Source: Axinella damicornis
Lineage: Eukaryota; Porifera; Demospongiae; Axinellida; Axinellidae
Direction of reading: 5' to 3'
Assembly (NCBI GenBank): GCA_963931865.1
Contig: OZ007517.1
Location: 9,930,038 to 9,994,037, forward strand
Length of the DNA: 64,000 nucleotides
Numbering within the stretch: the first letter of the stretch is position 1; each line of letters opens with the position of its first letter. This document shows positions 1-9,028 of the stretch, in pieces. The position numbers and the translations under genes were made by a program. The notes under the pieces are model-generated. The model saw only the letters and a list, made by a program, of their open reading frames with translations, made no database searches and had not been told where the DNA came from.

Positions 1-4
1 AGCA

Positions 5-51
5 ATGGCGGCCGACGGCTCGACAAAAGCGCTTGTATCTCCATCACCAAG
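5..51 (+). CDS. Candidate first coding exon, cassette alpha-1
   Basis: ATG GCG GCC GAC start with G at +4, 47 nt to an AG|GTGAGT donor (phase 2). The predicted peptide starts MAADGSTKAL. It is near-identical to the exon at 590 but one base longer than the copy at 1071, so its frame differs. Upstream sequence is cut by the window edge. It may be a decayed cassette copy. Confidence 0.35.
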
Positions 52-199
52 GTGAGTTTCGCCACAATTATTGTGTGGTTGTGTCACTGCATGATAGCGA
101 TCACGATGGTGTAGTCAGAATCTTTGTAGACCTTTCCTGCGTGCTGTGAGGTTTGATTATTTAATTATTTAGATTATTTAGATTATTTAGATTATTTAT

Positions 200-283
200 T
201 TACGCGGCACAATTTTTCCCCTACCAGGAGTGTAAAGATTTGATTATTTACGCGGCACAATTTTTCCCCTACCAGGAGTGTAA
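200..283. repeat. Tandem 34-bp direct repeat
   Basis: Two copies of a unit beginning TACGCGGCACAATTTTTCCC and ending ACCAGGAGTGTAA lie about 49 bp apart. The same pair recurs at 1240-1315 and a diverged single copy at 2253. The nearby GCACTCCTGGTAG is the inverse of CTACCAGGAGTG, giving an inverted pair. Confidence 0.8.
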
Positions 284-414
284 CGAGGGGCAACCGCACT
301 CCTGGTAGCCGTTGCAACTCCGCGGTTGCCTCGCAGTAGCGCAAGCTAATTATTGCAATTCGTTCCAATTAACGCACATGCCACGTGGCAACCACGCTCA
401 GTCGAACGCTAGCA

Positions 415-471
415 ATGGCGACCAAAGGGAAGACACGAAATTATAACAGCAGTTACAACCTTGCCAGCACG
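415..471 (+). CDS. Candidate first coding exon, cassette beta-1
   Basis: ATG GCG ACC AAA start; 57 nt to an ACG|GTGAGT donor (phase 0). The peptide starts MATKGKTRNYN. The aligned exon at 903 ends in another phase, so not all copies can splice into one frame. Confidence 0.35.
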
Positions 472-589
472 GTGAGTTTCGGTATGTAACCGTCAGTGAA
501 CAACAGCGATTACGGCTGTGTGGTCAGAATCTTTGTGGGCCCTTCGTATGACTGTACTGGCAACCAACGTCGAAGAGAACGATCGAGCA

Positions 590-636
590 ATGGCGGCCGA
601 CGGCTCGACAAAAGCGCTTGTATCTCCATCACCAAG
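590..636 (+). CDS. Candidate first coding exon, cassette alpha-2
   Basis: Identical coding stretch to alpha-1 (positions 5-51), 47 nt to the AG|GTGAGT donor, phase 2. The two lie 585 bp apart, which gives one measure of the array period. Confidence 0.35.
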
Positions 637-902
637 GTGAGTTTCGCCACAATTATTGTGTGGTTGTGTCACAGCATGATAGCGATCACGATGGTGTAGT
701 CAGAATCTTTGTAGACCTTTCCTGCGTGCTGTGAGGTTTGATTATTTAATTATTTAGATTATTTAGATTATTTAGATTACGAGGGGCAACCGCACTCCTG
801 GTAGCCGTTGCAACGCCGCGGTTGCCTCGCCGAAGCGAAGCTAAATTATTGCAATTCGTTCCAATTAACGCACATGCCACGTGGCTCTGTCGATCGCGAG
901 CA

Positions 903-951
903 ATGGCGACCAAAAGGAAGACAAGACAGCACTCACAACTTAGCCAGCACG
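903..951 (+). CDS. Candidate first coding exon, cassette beta-2
   Basis: ATG GCG ACC AAA AGG, 49 nt to CAC G|GTGAGT (phase 1). The peptide starts MATKRKTRQHSQ and is basic. Phase 1 would fit the phase-1 module exons of the Death-domain family in this window, but no such exon follows within reach. Confidence 0.4.
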
Positions 952-1043
952 GTGAGTTTTGGCATGTAAGCGTCAGTTAACGACAGCGATCACGGCTGTG
1001 TGGTCAGAATCTTCGTGTGCCTTTCCTAAGAACGGTACTGCCA

Positions 1044-1051
1044 CCGGAAGT
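1044..1051 (+). promoter_or_regulatory. ETS-type motif upstream of cassette alpha-3
   Basis: CCGGAAGT, the core recognised by ETS-family factors in TATA-less animal promoters, lies 20 bp upstream of ATGGCGGCC at 1071. The same arrangement is present at 2050-2057. Function is inferred from the motif alone. Confidence 0.4.
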
Positions 1052-1070
1052 CGGAGAGAGCGCTCGAGCA

Positions 1071-1116
1071 ATGGCGGCCACGGCGAGACAAAAGCGCTTG
1101 TATCTCCACCACCAAG
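1071..1116 (+). CDS. Candidate first coding exon, cassette alpha-3
   Basis: ATG GCG GCC ACG, 46 nt to CAA G|GTGAGT (phase 1). The peptide is MAATARQKRLYLHHQ. It has an ETS-like CCGGAAGT just upstream. Of the alpha copies this has the most plausible promoter and exon arrangement. Confidence 0.45.
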
Positions 1117-1319
1117 GTGAGTTTCACCACAATTATTGTGTGGTCGTGTCACTCCATGATAGCGATCACGACGGTGTAGTCAGAATCTCTGTAGACCTTT
1201 CCTGCGTGCTGTGAGGTTTGATTAATTATTTAGATTATTTACGCGGCACAATTTTTCCCCTACCAGGAGTGTAATTTATTTACGCGGCACAATTTTTCCC
1301 CTACCAGGAGTGTAACGAG

Positions 1320-1900
1320 GGGCAACCGCACTCCTGGTAGCCGCGTTGCAACTGGTTGCAGCTCGACGATACAGAGGTTTTCAGAGATCTTGCAACTGAA
1401 TTTGTAGAACGGAAGTCACATGACAGCAGTTCTCTGACCAATCAGCGTATAGTAGTCACAAGTTGCGAGCTACGTACAGTAGATAGACTAGCAGATCCAG
1501 GCAGCGTTTACGACTCACAGTTGAATGCTATACCGCAGGAAGTTAATTCGACAGCTTCAGCAAGTGATTCGACCGCAAAGCGCCCAATCACGCCTTCTTA
1601 CTAGTCAGCCTTCTGGATCTACCGGTGATCGGTGTACAGAATACCATTGTAGGACCTGGCGGAAGTCTTTGCTGTAAGCGCTTGTCCGCCCTGGTTCACA
1701 CAAAGCCATTTCTGTGAGATCGAGAGCGCTCGAGCTCTTACGATTTGAATTTTGCATTCACGTGACTTCCGGTGTTTCATTCTGGTCTGAAAATTGCAAG
1801 GACTCCGGAAACCTCTGTAGCGCAAGCTAGGTATTGCAACACATTCCAATTAACGCACATACCACGTGAGGACCATGAGCGCTCGCGTCGATCGATTGAG
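1320..1900. other. Spacer within cassette array, no gene
   Basis: Open stretches here are short, lack splice-compatible ends and show no family resemblance. It holds the CACTCCTGGTAG block and fragments also seen in other cassettes (CACACCACGTG-like and TTCCAATTAACGCACAT). I see no coding gene. Confidence 0.5.
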
Positions 1901-1911
1901 CTGAGTCAGCA

Positions 1912-1978
1912 ATGGCGGCCCAAGGAGATCGAGAAGACACGAAACTTGTTGTACAGCGCTCACAACTTCGCCAGCCCG
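1912..1978 (+). CDS. Candidate first coding exon, cassette beta-3
   Basis: ATG GCG GCC CAA, 67 nt to CCC G|GTGAGT (phase 1). The peptide starts MAAQGDREDTK. It is longer than beta-1 and beta-2 through an internal insertion. Confidence 0.35.
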
Positions 1979-2049
1979 GTGAGTTTTGGCATGTAAGCGT
2001 CAGTGAACGGCAGAAACTTCGCGTGCCTTTGCTAAGAACGGTACTGCCA

Positions 2050-2057
2050 CCGGAAGT
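2050..2057 (+). promoter_or_regulatory. ETS-type motif upstream of cassette alpha-4
   Basis: CCGGAAGT in the same context as at 1044-1051 (CTGCCACCGGAAGTCGGAGA). It precedes the copy whose start codon has changed to GTG. Confidence 0.35.
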
Positions 2058-2076
2058 CGGAGAGAGCGCTCGAGCA

Positions 2077-2122
2077 GTGGCGTCCACGGCGAGACAAAAG
2101 CGCTCATATCTCCACCACCAAG
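2077..2122 (+). pseudogene. Cassette alpha-4 with lost start codon
   Basis: Aligned with the exon at 1071, but ATG has become GTG (GCAGTGGCGTCC). The donor AG|GTGAGT remains intact. Either a noncoding first exon or a dead copy. Confidence 0.45.
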
Positions 2123-2454
2123 GTGAGTTTCAGCACCAAAATTGTACGGTTGGGACAGTGCATGATAGCGATCATGAAGGTGTAGTCAGAATCTTCGTAG
2201 GCCATTCCTATCACTCGAACGAGTTATTTATATTATATTATATTATATTACATTACGCGGCACTTTATTTCCTATACCAGGAGTGTAATATTTTTGTTTC
2301 TGTATATAGAAAATACAGTGTGGTAGGCATTCCACATGGTTGTAATCCGTCGACGATGAGCAGAAGAAGGAAGCTAACAGCCCCACACATCCGATCGATA
2401 CTTATTGGTTACTTACTCAATCTTCTTTGCGTCTGGGAACGTGTCCAGAATGCG

Positions 2455-2635
2455 TAGAAATGCTACGAGAACGCTTCCTGATCGCTAAAAAGAACACATA
2501 AAAAAAATTTCCGCGCTTTGCGCGGACTGATCACCACTTCGCGGCTCTGCGCACACACCTTCGGCGGTGCGCTGTGCCAACCAACCTGCTGAACCCCCCT
2601 TTATAAATTTCTGGATCCGCCACTGCCCATGGTGA
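2455..2635. repeat. DNA-transposon end, possibly hAT-like
   Basis: On the minus strand the block starts GGCAGTGGCGGATCCAGAAA, a form common at hAT-type element ends, and runs to a GC-rich stretch near 2520. A related, rearranged block (GCGAAGC, AAAAAAATTTTCGC, AGCGATGAGGAAGCGCTCTC) lies at 39.9-40.05 kb. The family call is tentative. Confidence 0.35.
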
Positions 2636-3074
2636 TGAACCTGATAGACAAGGTGAATTACCAAAAAAACAACACATAACAGGATGTTGGGATAGCAGAA
2701 CAAGAAAGAACTACTGCCAGCAGAGGGTAGTGATGATAATGTAAATCATGTACAGTGAAGTATACAACAACCTCCTCCTGTGAAGGATTAGTCCTCAGCA
2801 CTAGCAATGCACAATAAGATGAGTACCTCAAACGTGGTTATTTCGGGCACTTATATTACTTGTACCGACTAAAACGCAACAGTATTCCAGAGAAGTGATG
2901 CAACATCCCCTAGGTTCCATAAACAATCGTGAAGAAATATAAGATCCACAACTCACCAACCTAATCATAACTACAAGATCATAGCTATAGTTATGTAATA
3001 TAATATTATGGTTAAATGAAATAGCCATTACTGCACCGTACCTTACTCAGAAGCTATTCTCTAACCACATGCAG
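2627..3074 (+). repeat. Intron segment duplicated from unit II
   Basis: Runs in parallel with 49051-49463: the same CCCATGGTGATGAACCTGAT opening, the same order of short blocks, and the same acceptor context before the helical exon. It shows that the exon at 3075 was duplicated together with its upstream intron. Confidence 0.75.
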
Positions 3075-4051
3075 TGATTGCAGCTGCTAATCATCCAACC
3101 TCCAAGCAGACTCCCACCAGAAGTCGAGAAGACTCGTGTGCTAGCAGCACAGTATCAGATGACGTGTTCACCTCTGAAGGTGCTAGTGGCAGTCCCAGGC
3201 CCAGCTCTTCCAGTCAGAGTGAGGGATCTCAGAAGCCACCATTTGGGTGTGGGTGTGGCAAGTGCACATTCTTTAGCTATATTGAGAGTGGATGCCTAAA
3301 CCCGATTCCCTCAGCCAGCTCATTCCCATGCCTTGATTTGACTAGGCTTACCCGTAAGCAACAGCGAGAACTGCAAAGCAGGCTGCGTGTGGAGTCAGAG
3401 GATATTATGCGCAAATTCCAACACCTTTTCTCCACTGTCTACGAGTCACTGCGAACACGAAACATTCCGGTGGACAGACTAGTAACTCACCTCTTGTCGT
3501 GGGGTGCATTCGACCCTGTCTATGAAGGTTCTCAGAAACCAGTGTTTCAAACCTTCAGTGAAAAACTTCAGAATGCGGAGAGTATTGAAAAGGTGCTGTT
3601 TGTCATTAGAGCCAACTTTTCCTTTTTCAACTATCATGTTATTGAACATATTGTGAGTAAACTTGGTACTGACCAGGACAAAGATGAGCTTCAGAACTAC
3701 AAGGACGAATTTGATTGTTACTCAAAGCGTAGGGTGTATGAATGTCTCCCAGTCTTTGGACCTGTGAGTGAAGCAAATCATGCTGATTTGGTTTTGAAGT
3801 TAGATTCAGTGTACGAACAATTCACTGTGGAGGCAGTCGAGGATTTTCAATACAGGCTTAGTGGAATCCTCCATGTATCCCAAGGTGCTCTTCGCCTCTC
3901 TGAAGTGGGGAAGGGTTGTTTACAGCTCACATTTCAGGTGCCCTTGTTTGTGCAGCAGGAGATATTTCCTCTGTCCAGTGAGCAAGAGAGGGCCCTGGTA
4001 GCAGAGGGAGTGATCAAGCTGACATGTGGAAACTATGAGTTTGTTGCCAAG
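3075..4051 (+). CDS. Cys-motif plus helical domain exon (copy 0)
   Basis: A 977-nt open exon between a CAG acceptor (phase 1) and an AAG|GTGCGT donor (phase 0), about 325 codons. It starts with a Ser/Pro-rich segment, then a Cys cluster CGCGKC followed by SGCLNP, then a long helix-rich region (LTRKQQRELQSRLRVESEDI, IEKVLFVIRANFSFF, VIEHIVSKLGTDQDKDELQN). It is about 95% identical to the unit II exon at 49464-50440, with the same ends and length. I do not recognise a named domain; the family looks specific to Death-domain proteins of this kind. No DD exon is visible upstream, so this is probably an orphan or partial gene copy. The reading frame is fully open, so decay is recent or absent. Confidence 0.8.
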
Positions 4052-4107
4052 GTGCGTGCTTTTATGTGATGGTTATGGTACTTCCTCATTTCACAGCTCA
4101 CTATCAA

Positions 4108-4610
4108 GGTTACAGGATACTCGTGTGCGCGCCACACGAAGTGTATTGAAAGTGCATGCTGCTAATCACGCAGATGAGACAGTCTTTTGCATTCCTTTAT
4201 CAGGGCCGTAGGAAGCAAAAAGAAACCTGTCCGGCCAATGTTAAATGATACGCTGCCGAAATAAAATCGTGGAACTCGAATTGGACCTGGTCAAAGGTGT
4301 TAAAATAGTTATCAAGGGCATATAGCTAAAGGGCATGACGGAAGCTTTTTTGATAGCATAATCCTTGGCAAATATATCAGCTGTCTCGCTGGAGAAAAAC
4401 GGTAAATGCCGCTTTTTGGCGTACTGAACTGCTCGTTCTTGCACGGCTATACAGCGTATCAGTAAAAGCTTCCATCATGCCCTGCACCTTGTTACAGCGC
4501 ACCCAGAATCAAGTTGCTCATGCTCTTCATACTAGAGATTTTTGGATAGATAAATTCAGCATACACTTCCAATACATTTCGCACGGCGCGCGCACGAGTA
4601 TCCTGTAACC
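4108..4610. mobile_element. TTAA-type MITE, GGTTAC termini
   Basis: Inverted ends GGTTACAGGATACTCGTG and its complement, followed on the right by TTAA (4611-4614); the left flank reads TCAA. The internal arms are inverted copies around AAGCTTCCATCATGCCCTGC. It is the same family as 12806-13231 and the right-hand piece at 7334-7653, and lies 57 bp inside the intron after the exon ending at 4051. TTAA targeting points to piggyBac-type mobilisation. Confidence 0.8.
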
Positions 4611-4614
4611 TTAA

Positions 4615-5117
4615 CTCTTTAGGGGCCAAATACTTTCTCTAGGTCATTTTCAGTCTATAGAACACTTAAACATACCCTAATTTCTGTTCCCTGGTATTGC
4701 TGGGCTCGAAACTGCTCACACAGGTAATTTCAGCTATACTGAGCATATACGTGACTTAACCACACCCACCAATTAACGAGCTTGCAATCAAGCCTCCCGA
4801 GAAATGCCAACCTGCCGTAGCTGAAAAACGGGGGATGTATGCTGGAAATGGAGGCCCTACAAGGCAAGACAGCTACTTTCTAAGTCCATTTATGCCAAAA
4901 ACGGCAGAAATGGCCCTCCCAGTGCCGACCAAGACCTTTCTATCGCGGAGCCCAGACACGGCCATGCTGTTTGCACCCTTCGGGTGCACCCACCCACCTC
5001 CCCCTGCCCCGCCCTCTCTGCTGGCGCAGAGCCTATCTCCCAAGGACATTGCCGGATGTGACATCATGAAGCTGAAAGTCTCATGGCGCCAAAAGGCGCC
5101 TTTGGCTGGGAAAGTGT
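4615..5117. mobile_element. TTAA-flanked repeat A, copy 1
   Basis: Flanked by TTAA (4611-4614 and about 5118). Ends CTCTTTAGGGGCC on the left; a fold-back GGCGCCAAAAGGCGCC lies near the right end. Near-identical to 5460-5960 and, in inverse orientation, similar to 18793-19296. Open frames inside are shared passively between copies and are not treated as genes. Confidence 0.7.
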
Positions 5118-5458
5118 TAATGGGGATGCAAATAAAATTAAAACGGAGCTATTTAATGATATTCATGAGGATTCTGGCAGCCATTTGGGTCAGACCATGT
5201 CAAGTGTCAGCATACAACCAAAGTTAGCTACAGTTGGCTTCACAGGTACCAACGGCACAGGCACACCCTCCAACACACAGGAAAAATACTAAGTAGGCTG
5301 TTAATGATATTCATGATCTACAAAATAAGACAGATTACGTCCCTTGTTGCAGTCACAGTCAGGGTATGGTTGGACAGAGGTTCAGTGCTCAGTCAGCTAC
5401 AGCTTGCTTATCTCTGAACTTTTGTCCCACATTTCGGATCTTTCTCTCGTCTCATTAA
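5118..5458. other. Spacer between repeat A copies
   Basis: About 340 bp without recognisable coding sequence or repeat structure. Short open frames end randomly. Confidence 0.4.
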
Positions 5459-5459
5459 C

Positions 5460-5960
5460 TCTTTAGGGGCCAAATACTTTCTCTAGGTCATTTTCAGTCT
5501 ATAGAACACTTAAACATACCCTAATTTCTGTTCCCTGGCATTGCTGGGCTCGAAACTGCTCACACAGGTAATTTCAGCTATACTGAGCATATACGTGACT
5601 TAACCACACCCACCAATTAACGAGCTTGCAATCAAGCCTCCCGAGAAATGCCAACCTGCCGTAGCTGAAAAACGGGGGATGTATGCTGGAAATGGAGGCC
5701 CTACAAGGCAAGACAGCTACTTTCTAAGTCCATTTATGCCAAAAACGGCGGAAATGGCCCTCCCAGTGCCGACCAAGACCTTTCTATCGCGGAGCCCAGA
5801 CACGACCATGCTGTTTGCACCCTTCGGGTGCACCCACCCATCTCCCCCTGCCCCGCCCTCTCTGCTGGCGCAGAGCCTATCTCCCAAGGACATTGCCGGA
5901 TGTGACATCATGAAGCTGAAAGTCTCATGGCGCCAAAAGGCGCCTTTGGCTGGGAAAGTG
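5460..5960. mobile_element. TTAA-flanked repeat A, copy 2
   Basis: Same ends and near-identical interior to 4615-5117, flanked by TTAA at both sides (CATTAACTCTTTAGG and GTGTTAACCAG). Only scattered substitutions separate the two, so the duplication or second insertion is recent. Confidence 0.7.
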
Positions 5961-6062
5961 TTAACCAGCAGTTACCCTATCTTGTAGATCTAACACTCAT
6001 TTCTAAACTATGAACGTCAAACCATACAGACTCATGAATACATGCCTGTACATACTCTGCAG

Positions 6063-6146
6063 GAAGTGGAAGCTGCTACTGCTCCACCGACAGAAGACAC
6101 AGTGAAACAGAAGCTTGAACCTGGCCAGCTGCAGGAAGGAGTAAAG
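6063..6146 (+). CDS. Repeat exon (EVEAATAPPTED type) with lost donor
   Basis: CTGCAG acceptor, then 28 codons starting EVEAATAPPTEDTVKQKLEP. The paralogous exons at 25 and 28 kb end AAAG|GTTAAT; here the junction reads AAAG|ATTAAT, so the donor GT is gone. Splicing from this position is unlikely. Confidence 0.5.
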
Positions 6147-6212
6147 ATTAATACGCCAAACCACAGACTCATGAATAGTGTGTCAACCTGCATGTCTGTA
6201 TTGTTTCTGCAG

Positions 6213-6284
6213 GAGGTGGAAGCTGCTACTGCTCCACCCACAGAGGAGGACAGAGTGAAACAGAAACCTGAACCTTACCTGAAG
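6213..6284 (+). CDS. Repeat exon (EVEAATAPPTEED type)
   Basis: 72 nt, phase 0-0, TTTCTGCAG acceptor and AAG|GTTAGC donor. Encodes EVEAATAPPTEEDRVKQKPE then PYLK. It is the shortened form lacking GGI before the final Lys. Same family as the arrays at 25.1-25.6 and 28.6-29.15 kb; the sequence is acidic and Pro/Thr-rich, probably an unstructured linker. Confidence 0.6.
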
Positions 6285-6446
6285 GTTAGCACACAGTTAC
6301 AGACAAAGAGCGAGAAGCCAGTGGGCTTATGAAGTTGAGGAGTGCATAAGCATGGTGGTTGGGATTTTTCCTCACTTGCCGTTATCTGTATTATAGAAAC
6401 TCCAATATCAAACTGCCATGATCTGTATCAATATATTAGGATTTTA

Positions 6447-6448
<2 letters not shown>

Positions 6449-6505
<57 letters not shown>
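6449..6505. repeat. (GT)n microsatellite
   Basis: About 28 GT dinucleotides. The duplicate block at 8127-8140 has only a short GT stretch, so the locus expanded or contracted after duplication. Confidence 0.95.
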
Positions 6506-6506
<1 letters not shown>

Positions 6507-6612
6507 CGGAAGTGGGATGTTCGTGGGACAGGACTAGACTAGTGACGCGCGACCTTCGTACTTCAATTTACTGAACCTCGAACTCCACAAAGAATGTTCG
6601 AGAACATTAGGC

Positions 6613-6945
6613 ATGGGCTGGAATCTTCCAGAACAGGTGAGGCTACAAGCGTTAAGCGGATGCAATCGGGGAGCAGCAGCTGAAGTGCACGCAATCGGGG
6701 AGATGTTGAACTTCGGGGAAGAGCAGCCGAAGCGGACGCAAGCTAGCGGCGAGCAGCAGCTGAAGCAGACGGAAACGGGGAATTTAACAGCAGTCACGAA
6801 GCGGATCGATGCAATCAGGGAGCAGCAGCTGAAGCGGACGCAATCGGTGAGCAGCAGCTCTGTACAGAGAGCTATCCGGCACCGGATTACTCACGTAGGC
6901 GATCGCGCGAACGAGGGGGAAGAGGCTGAGCTATGTACCTTATAA
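6613..6945 (+). CDS. ORF with EQQLKRTQ repeats (copy B)
   Basis: 110 codons starting MGWNLPEQ and ending ELCTL. Contains imperfect repeats of an 8-residue unit like EQQLKRTQ, from a GAGCAGCAGCTGAAGCGGAC DNA repeat. The frame is also intact in the duplicate at 8247-8579, with only a few replacements. Alternatively, ATGGGCTGGAATC...CAG|GTGAGG at 6613-6636 could be a short first exon with a donor inside this ORF. A CGGAAGTGGGATG motif lies about 110 bp upstream. No known family recognised. Confidence 0.4.
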   Translation: MGWNLPEQVRLQALSGCNRGAAAEVHAIGEMLNFGEEQPKRTQASGEQQLKQTETGNLTAVTKRIDAIREQQLKRTQSVSSSSVQRAIRHRITHVGDRANEGEEAELCTL

Positions 6946-7121
6946 GGCTACACTTGATCTGTGGCTAACCTGCTGACTAGCTAGTTTGTGGCAATGGCGG
7001 CATTACTGGCATGAGGACAAATTGGCTAAGAGGCCAGAGATGGTATTACCATAATTATCTTCTAACTTGGAACTTATTGTACCATGTATTATAGTCACAC
7101 ACTATTGCTATCCTCCATCAG

Positions 7122-7256
7122 GTCGTGATGGTGGCTGAGTACAGGTGTGAGTGCGGGTACAAGTGGAAGATGAAGAACACTTCGGGGGGAAGCAAGTTGT
7201 GTAAGATGTGCTACGAGGATGTACAGCCCTACAAATACAGACCGGCCACGGAAAAG
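7122..7256 (+). CDS. 3CxxC zinc-finger exon (copy B)
   Basis: 135 nt, phase 0-0: ATCAG acceptor, AAG|GTGCGT donor. Encodes YRCECGYKWKMKN, then LCKMCYEDVQPYKYRPATEK. The CxCG-x2-W and CKMC pattern with a following P-Y-K-x-RP is the layout of 3CxxC/ZAR1-like RNA-binding zinc fingers. Its natural partner exon is at 9029-9298; the duplicate is at 8756-8890. In copy B the partner is missing because the duplicated block ends just downstream. Confidence 0.65.
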
Positions 7257-7333
7257 GTGCGTACATTGCATGGCACGGTCGTTTTGTTATCAGTAAACAC
7301 CAGCTCTAAAACTCTTGTGTATATATAGCCGGC

Positions 7334-7653
7334 CGTTAAAATAGTTATCAAGGGCATATAGCTAAAAGGCATGATGGAAGCTTTTTTTTGATAGCATAAT
7401 CCTTGGCAAATATATCAGCTGTCTCGCTGTCCCAGAGAAAAACGGTAAATGCCGCTTTTTGGCGTACTGAACTGCTCGTTCTTGCACGGCTATACAGCGT
7501 ATCAGTAAAAGCTTCCATCATGCCCTGCACCTTGTTACAGCGCACCCAGAATCAAGTTGCTCATGCTCTTCGTACTAGAGATTTTTGGATAGATAAATTC
7601 AGCATACACTTCCAATACATTTCGCACGGCGCACACACGAGTATCCTGTAACC
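7334..7653. mobile_element. TTAA-type MITE, left-truncated
   Basis: Matches the inner and right part of 4108-4610, ending GTATCCTGTAACC followed by TTAA (7654-7657). The left terminus is missing. It lies exactly between the two copies of the 1.3-kb segmental duplication. Confidence 0.75.
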
Positions 7654-7755
7654 TTAACCAGCAGTTACCCTATCTTGTAGATCTAACACTCATTTCTAAA
7701 CTATGAACGTCAAACCATACAGACTCATGAATACATGCCTGTACATACTCTGCAG

Positions 7756-7836
7756 GAAGTGGAAGCTGCTACTGCTCCACCGACAGAAGACACAGTGAAA
7801 CAGAAACATGAACCTGGCCAGCTGCATAAAGATTAA
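7756..7836 (+). pseudogene. Repeat exon, decayed
   Basis: Same start as 6063 (EVEAATAPPTEDTVKQKHEP). A deletion gives CTG CAT AAA GAT TAA, so the exon ends in a stop, and no GT donor is present. Not usable as a coding exon. Confidence 0.6.
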
Positions 7837-7897
7837 TACGTCAAACCACAGACTCATGAATAGTGTGTCAACCTGCATGTCTGTATTGTTTCTGCAG

Positions 7898-7966
7898 GAG
7901 GTGGAAGCTGCTACTGCTCCACCCACAGAGGACAGTGTGAAACACTAACCTGAACCTTACCTGAAG
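7898..7966 (+). pseudogene. Repeat exon, decayed
   Basis: Aligned to 6213-6284. A small deletion and substitution change AAA CAG AAA CCT to AAA CAC TAA CCT, introducing a stop in frame. Acceptor and GTTAGC donor are still recognisable. Confidence 0.6.
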
Positions 7967-8246
7967 GTTAGCACACAGTTACAGACAAAGAGCGAGAAGC
8001 CAGTGGGCTTATGAAGTTGAGGAGTGCATAAGCATGGTGGTTGGGATTTTTCCTCACTTGCCGTTATCTGTATTATAGAATCATCAAACTGCCATGATCT
8101 GTATCAATATATTAGGATTTTAATGTGCGTGTGTGTGTGACGGAAGTGGGATGTTCGTGGGGCGGGACTAGACAAGTGACGCGCGACCTTTGTGCTTCAA
8201 TTTACTGAACCTCGAACTCCACAAAGAATGTTCGAGAACATTAGGC

Positions 8247-8579
8247 ATGGGCTGGAATCTTCCAGAACAGGTGAGGCTACAAGCGTTAAGCGGATGCAAT
8301 CGAGGAGCAGCAGCCGAAGCGCACGCAATCGGGGAGATGTTGAACTTTGGGGAAGAGCAGCCGAAGCGGACGCAAGCTAGCGGCGAGCAGCAGCTGAAGC
8401 GGACGGAAACGGGGAATTTAACGGCAGTCACAAAGCGGATCGATGCAATCAGGGAGCAGCAGCTGAAGCGGACCCAATCGATGAGCAGCAGCTCTGTACA
8501 GAGAGCTATCCGGCACCGGATTACTCACGTAGGCGATCGCGCGAACGAGGGGGAAGAGGCTGAGCTATGTACCTTATAA
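8247..8579 (+). CDS. ORF with EQQLKRTQ repeats (copy B-prime)
   Basis: Identical length (110 codons) and frame to 6613-6945, with few differences (for example VHAIG to AHAIG, LKQTE to LKRTE, SVSS to SMSS). Retention of frame in both copies is mild support for coding. Function unknown. Confidence 0.4.
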   Translation: MGWNLPEQVRLQALSGCNRGAAAEAHAIGEMLNFGEEQPKRTQASGEQQLKRTETGNLTAVTKRIDAIREQQLKRTQSMSSSSVQRAIRHRITHVGDRANEGEEAELCTL

Positions 8580-8755
8580 GGCTACACTTGATCTGTGGCT
8601 AACCTGCTGACTAGCTAGTTTGTGGCAATGGCGGCATTACTGGCATGAGGACAAATTGGCTAAGAGGCCAGAGATGGTATTACCATAATTATCTTCTAAC
8701 TTGGAACTTATTGTACCATGTATTATAGTCACACACTATTGCTATCCTCCATCAG

Positions 8756-8890
8756 GTCGTGATGGTGGCTGAGTACAGGTGTGAGTGCGGGTACAAGTGG
8801 AAGATGAAGAACACTTCGGGGGGAAGCAAGTTGTGTAAGATGTGCTACGAGGATGTACAGCCCTACAAATACAGACCGGCCACGGAAAAG
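8756..8890 (+). CDS. 3CxxC zinc-finger exon (copy B-prime)
   Basis: Encodes the same 45 residues as 7122-7256 by eye, with AAG|GTACGT donor, phase 0. A 138-bp intron separates it from the phase-0 exon at 9029, so the two splice in frame into one zinc-finger protein. Confidence 0.7.
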
Positions 8891-9028
8891 GTACGTACAT
8901 TGCATTGCACGGTCGTTTTGTTATCAGTAAAACACCAGCTCTAAAACTCTTGTGTATATATAGCCGGCTTAGCCTAGCTAGCTAGAGTTCAAACTTATAC
9001 GAAGATGTGTATCATTATTCTGATGTAG

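Larger units (their letters stand above)
1..2460. repeat. Array of promoter/first-exon cassettes
   Basis: Two related cassette types recur here. Type alpha has start codons at 5, 590, 1071 and a GTG relic at 2077; type beta at 415, 903 and 1912. Each contains a short reading frame starting at or near ATGGCG, a strong donor GGTGAGTTT, and a common downstream stretch ending in GTAGTCAGAATCT. Between them are TTATTTAGA-rich stretches and a block with GGGGCAACCGCACTCCTGG, which also recurs near 57.07 and 57.29 kb. Mutual identity is visible by eye. I infer a duplicated 5' gene end; no downstream exon can be assigned with certainty. Confidence 0.7.
5966..7327 (+). repeat. Segmental duplication, copy B
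   Basis: This block and 7658-8966 share the same order: repeat-exon pair, GT tract, EQQLKRTQ-repeat ORF, 3CxxC exon, TATATATAGCCGG tail. They differ by few substitutions and by the length of the GT tract. A MITE fragment (7334-7653) sits at the junction. Confidence 0.85.
7658..8966 (+). repeat. Segmental duplication, copy B-prime
   Basis: Second copy of the block at 5966-7327, beginning CCAGCAGTTACCCTATC as at 5966. It continues into unique sequence with the second 3CxxC exon, so it is the copy that still has its 3' partner. Confidence 0.85.

Noticed and set aside
1356..1604. 82-codon open frame in the cassette array
   Set aside because: No splice-compatible ends and no conservation among cassette copies.
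4835..6000. Repeated open frames starting MYAGNGGPTRQDSY
   Set aside because: They belong to the TTAA-flanked repeat A and recur on the opposite strand at 18.8-19.1 kb with frame changes; no domain pattern.
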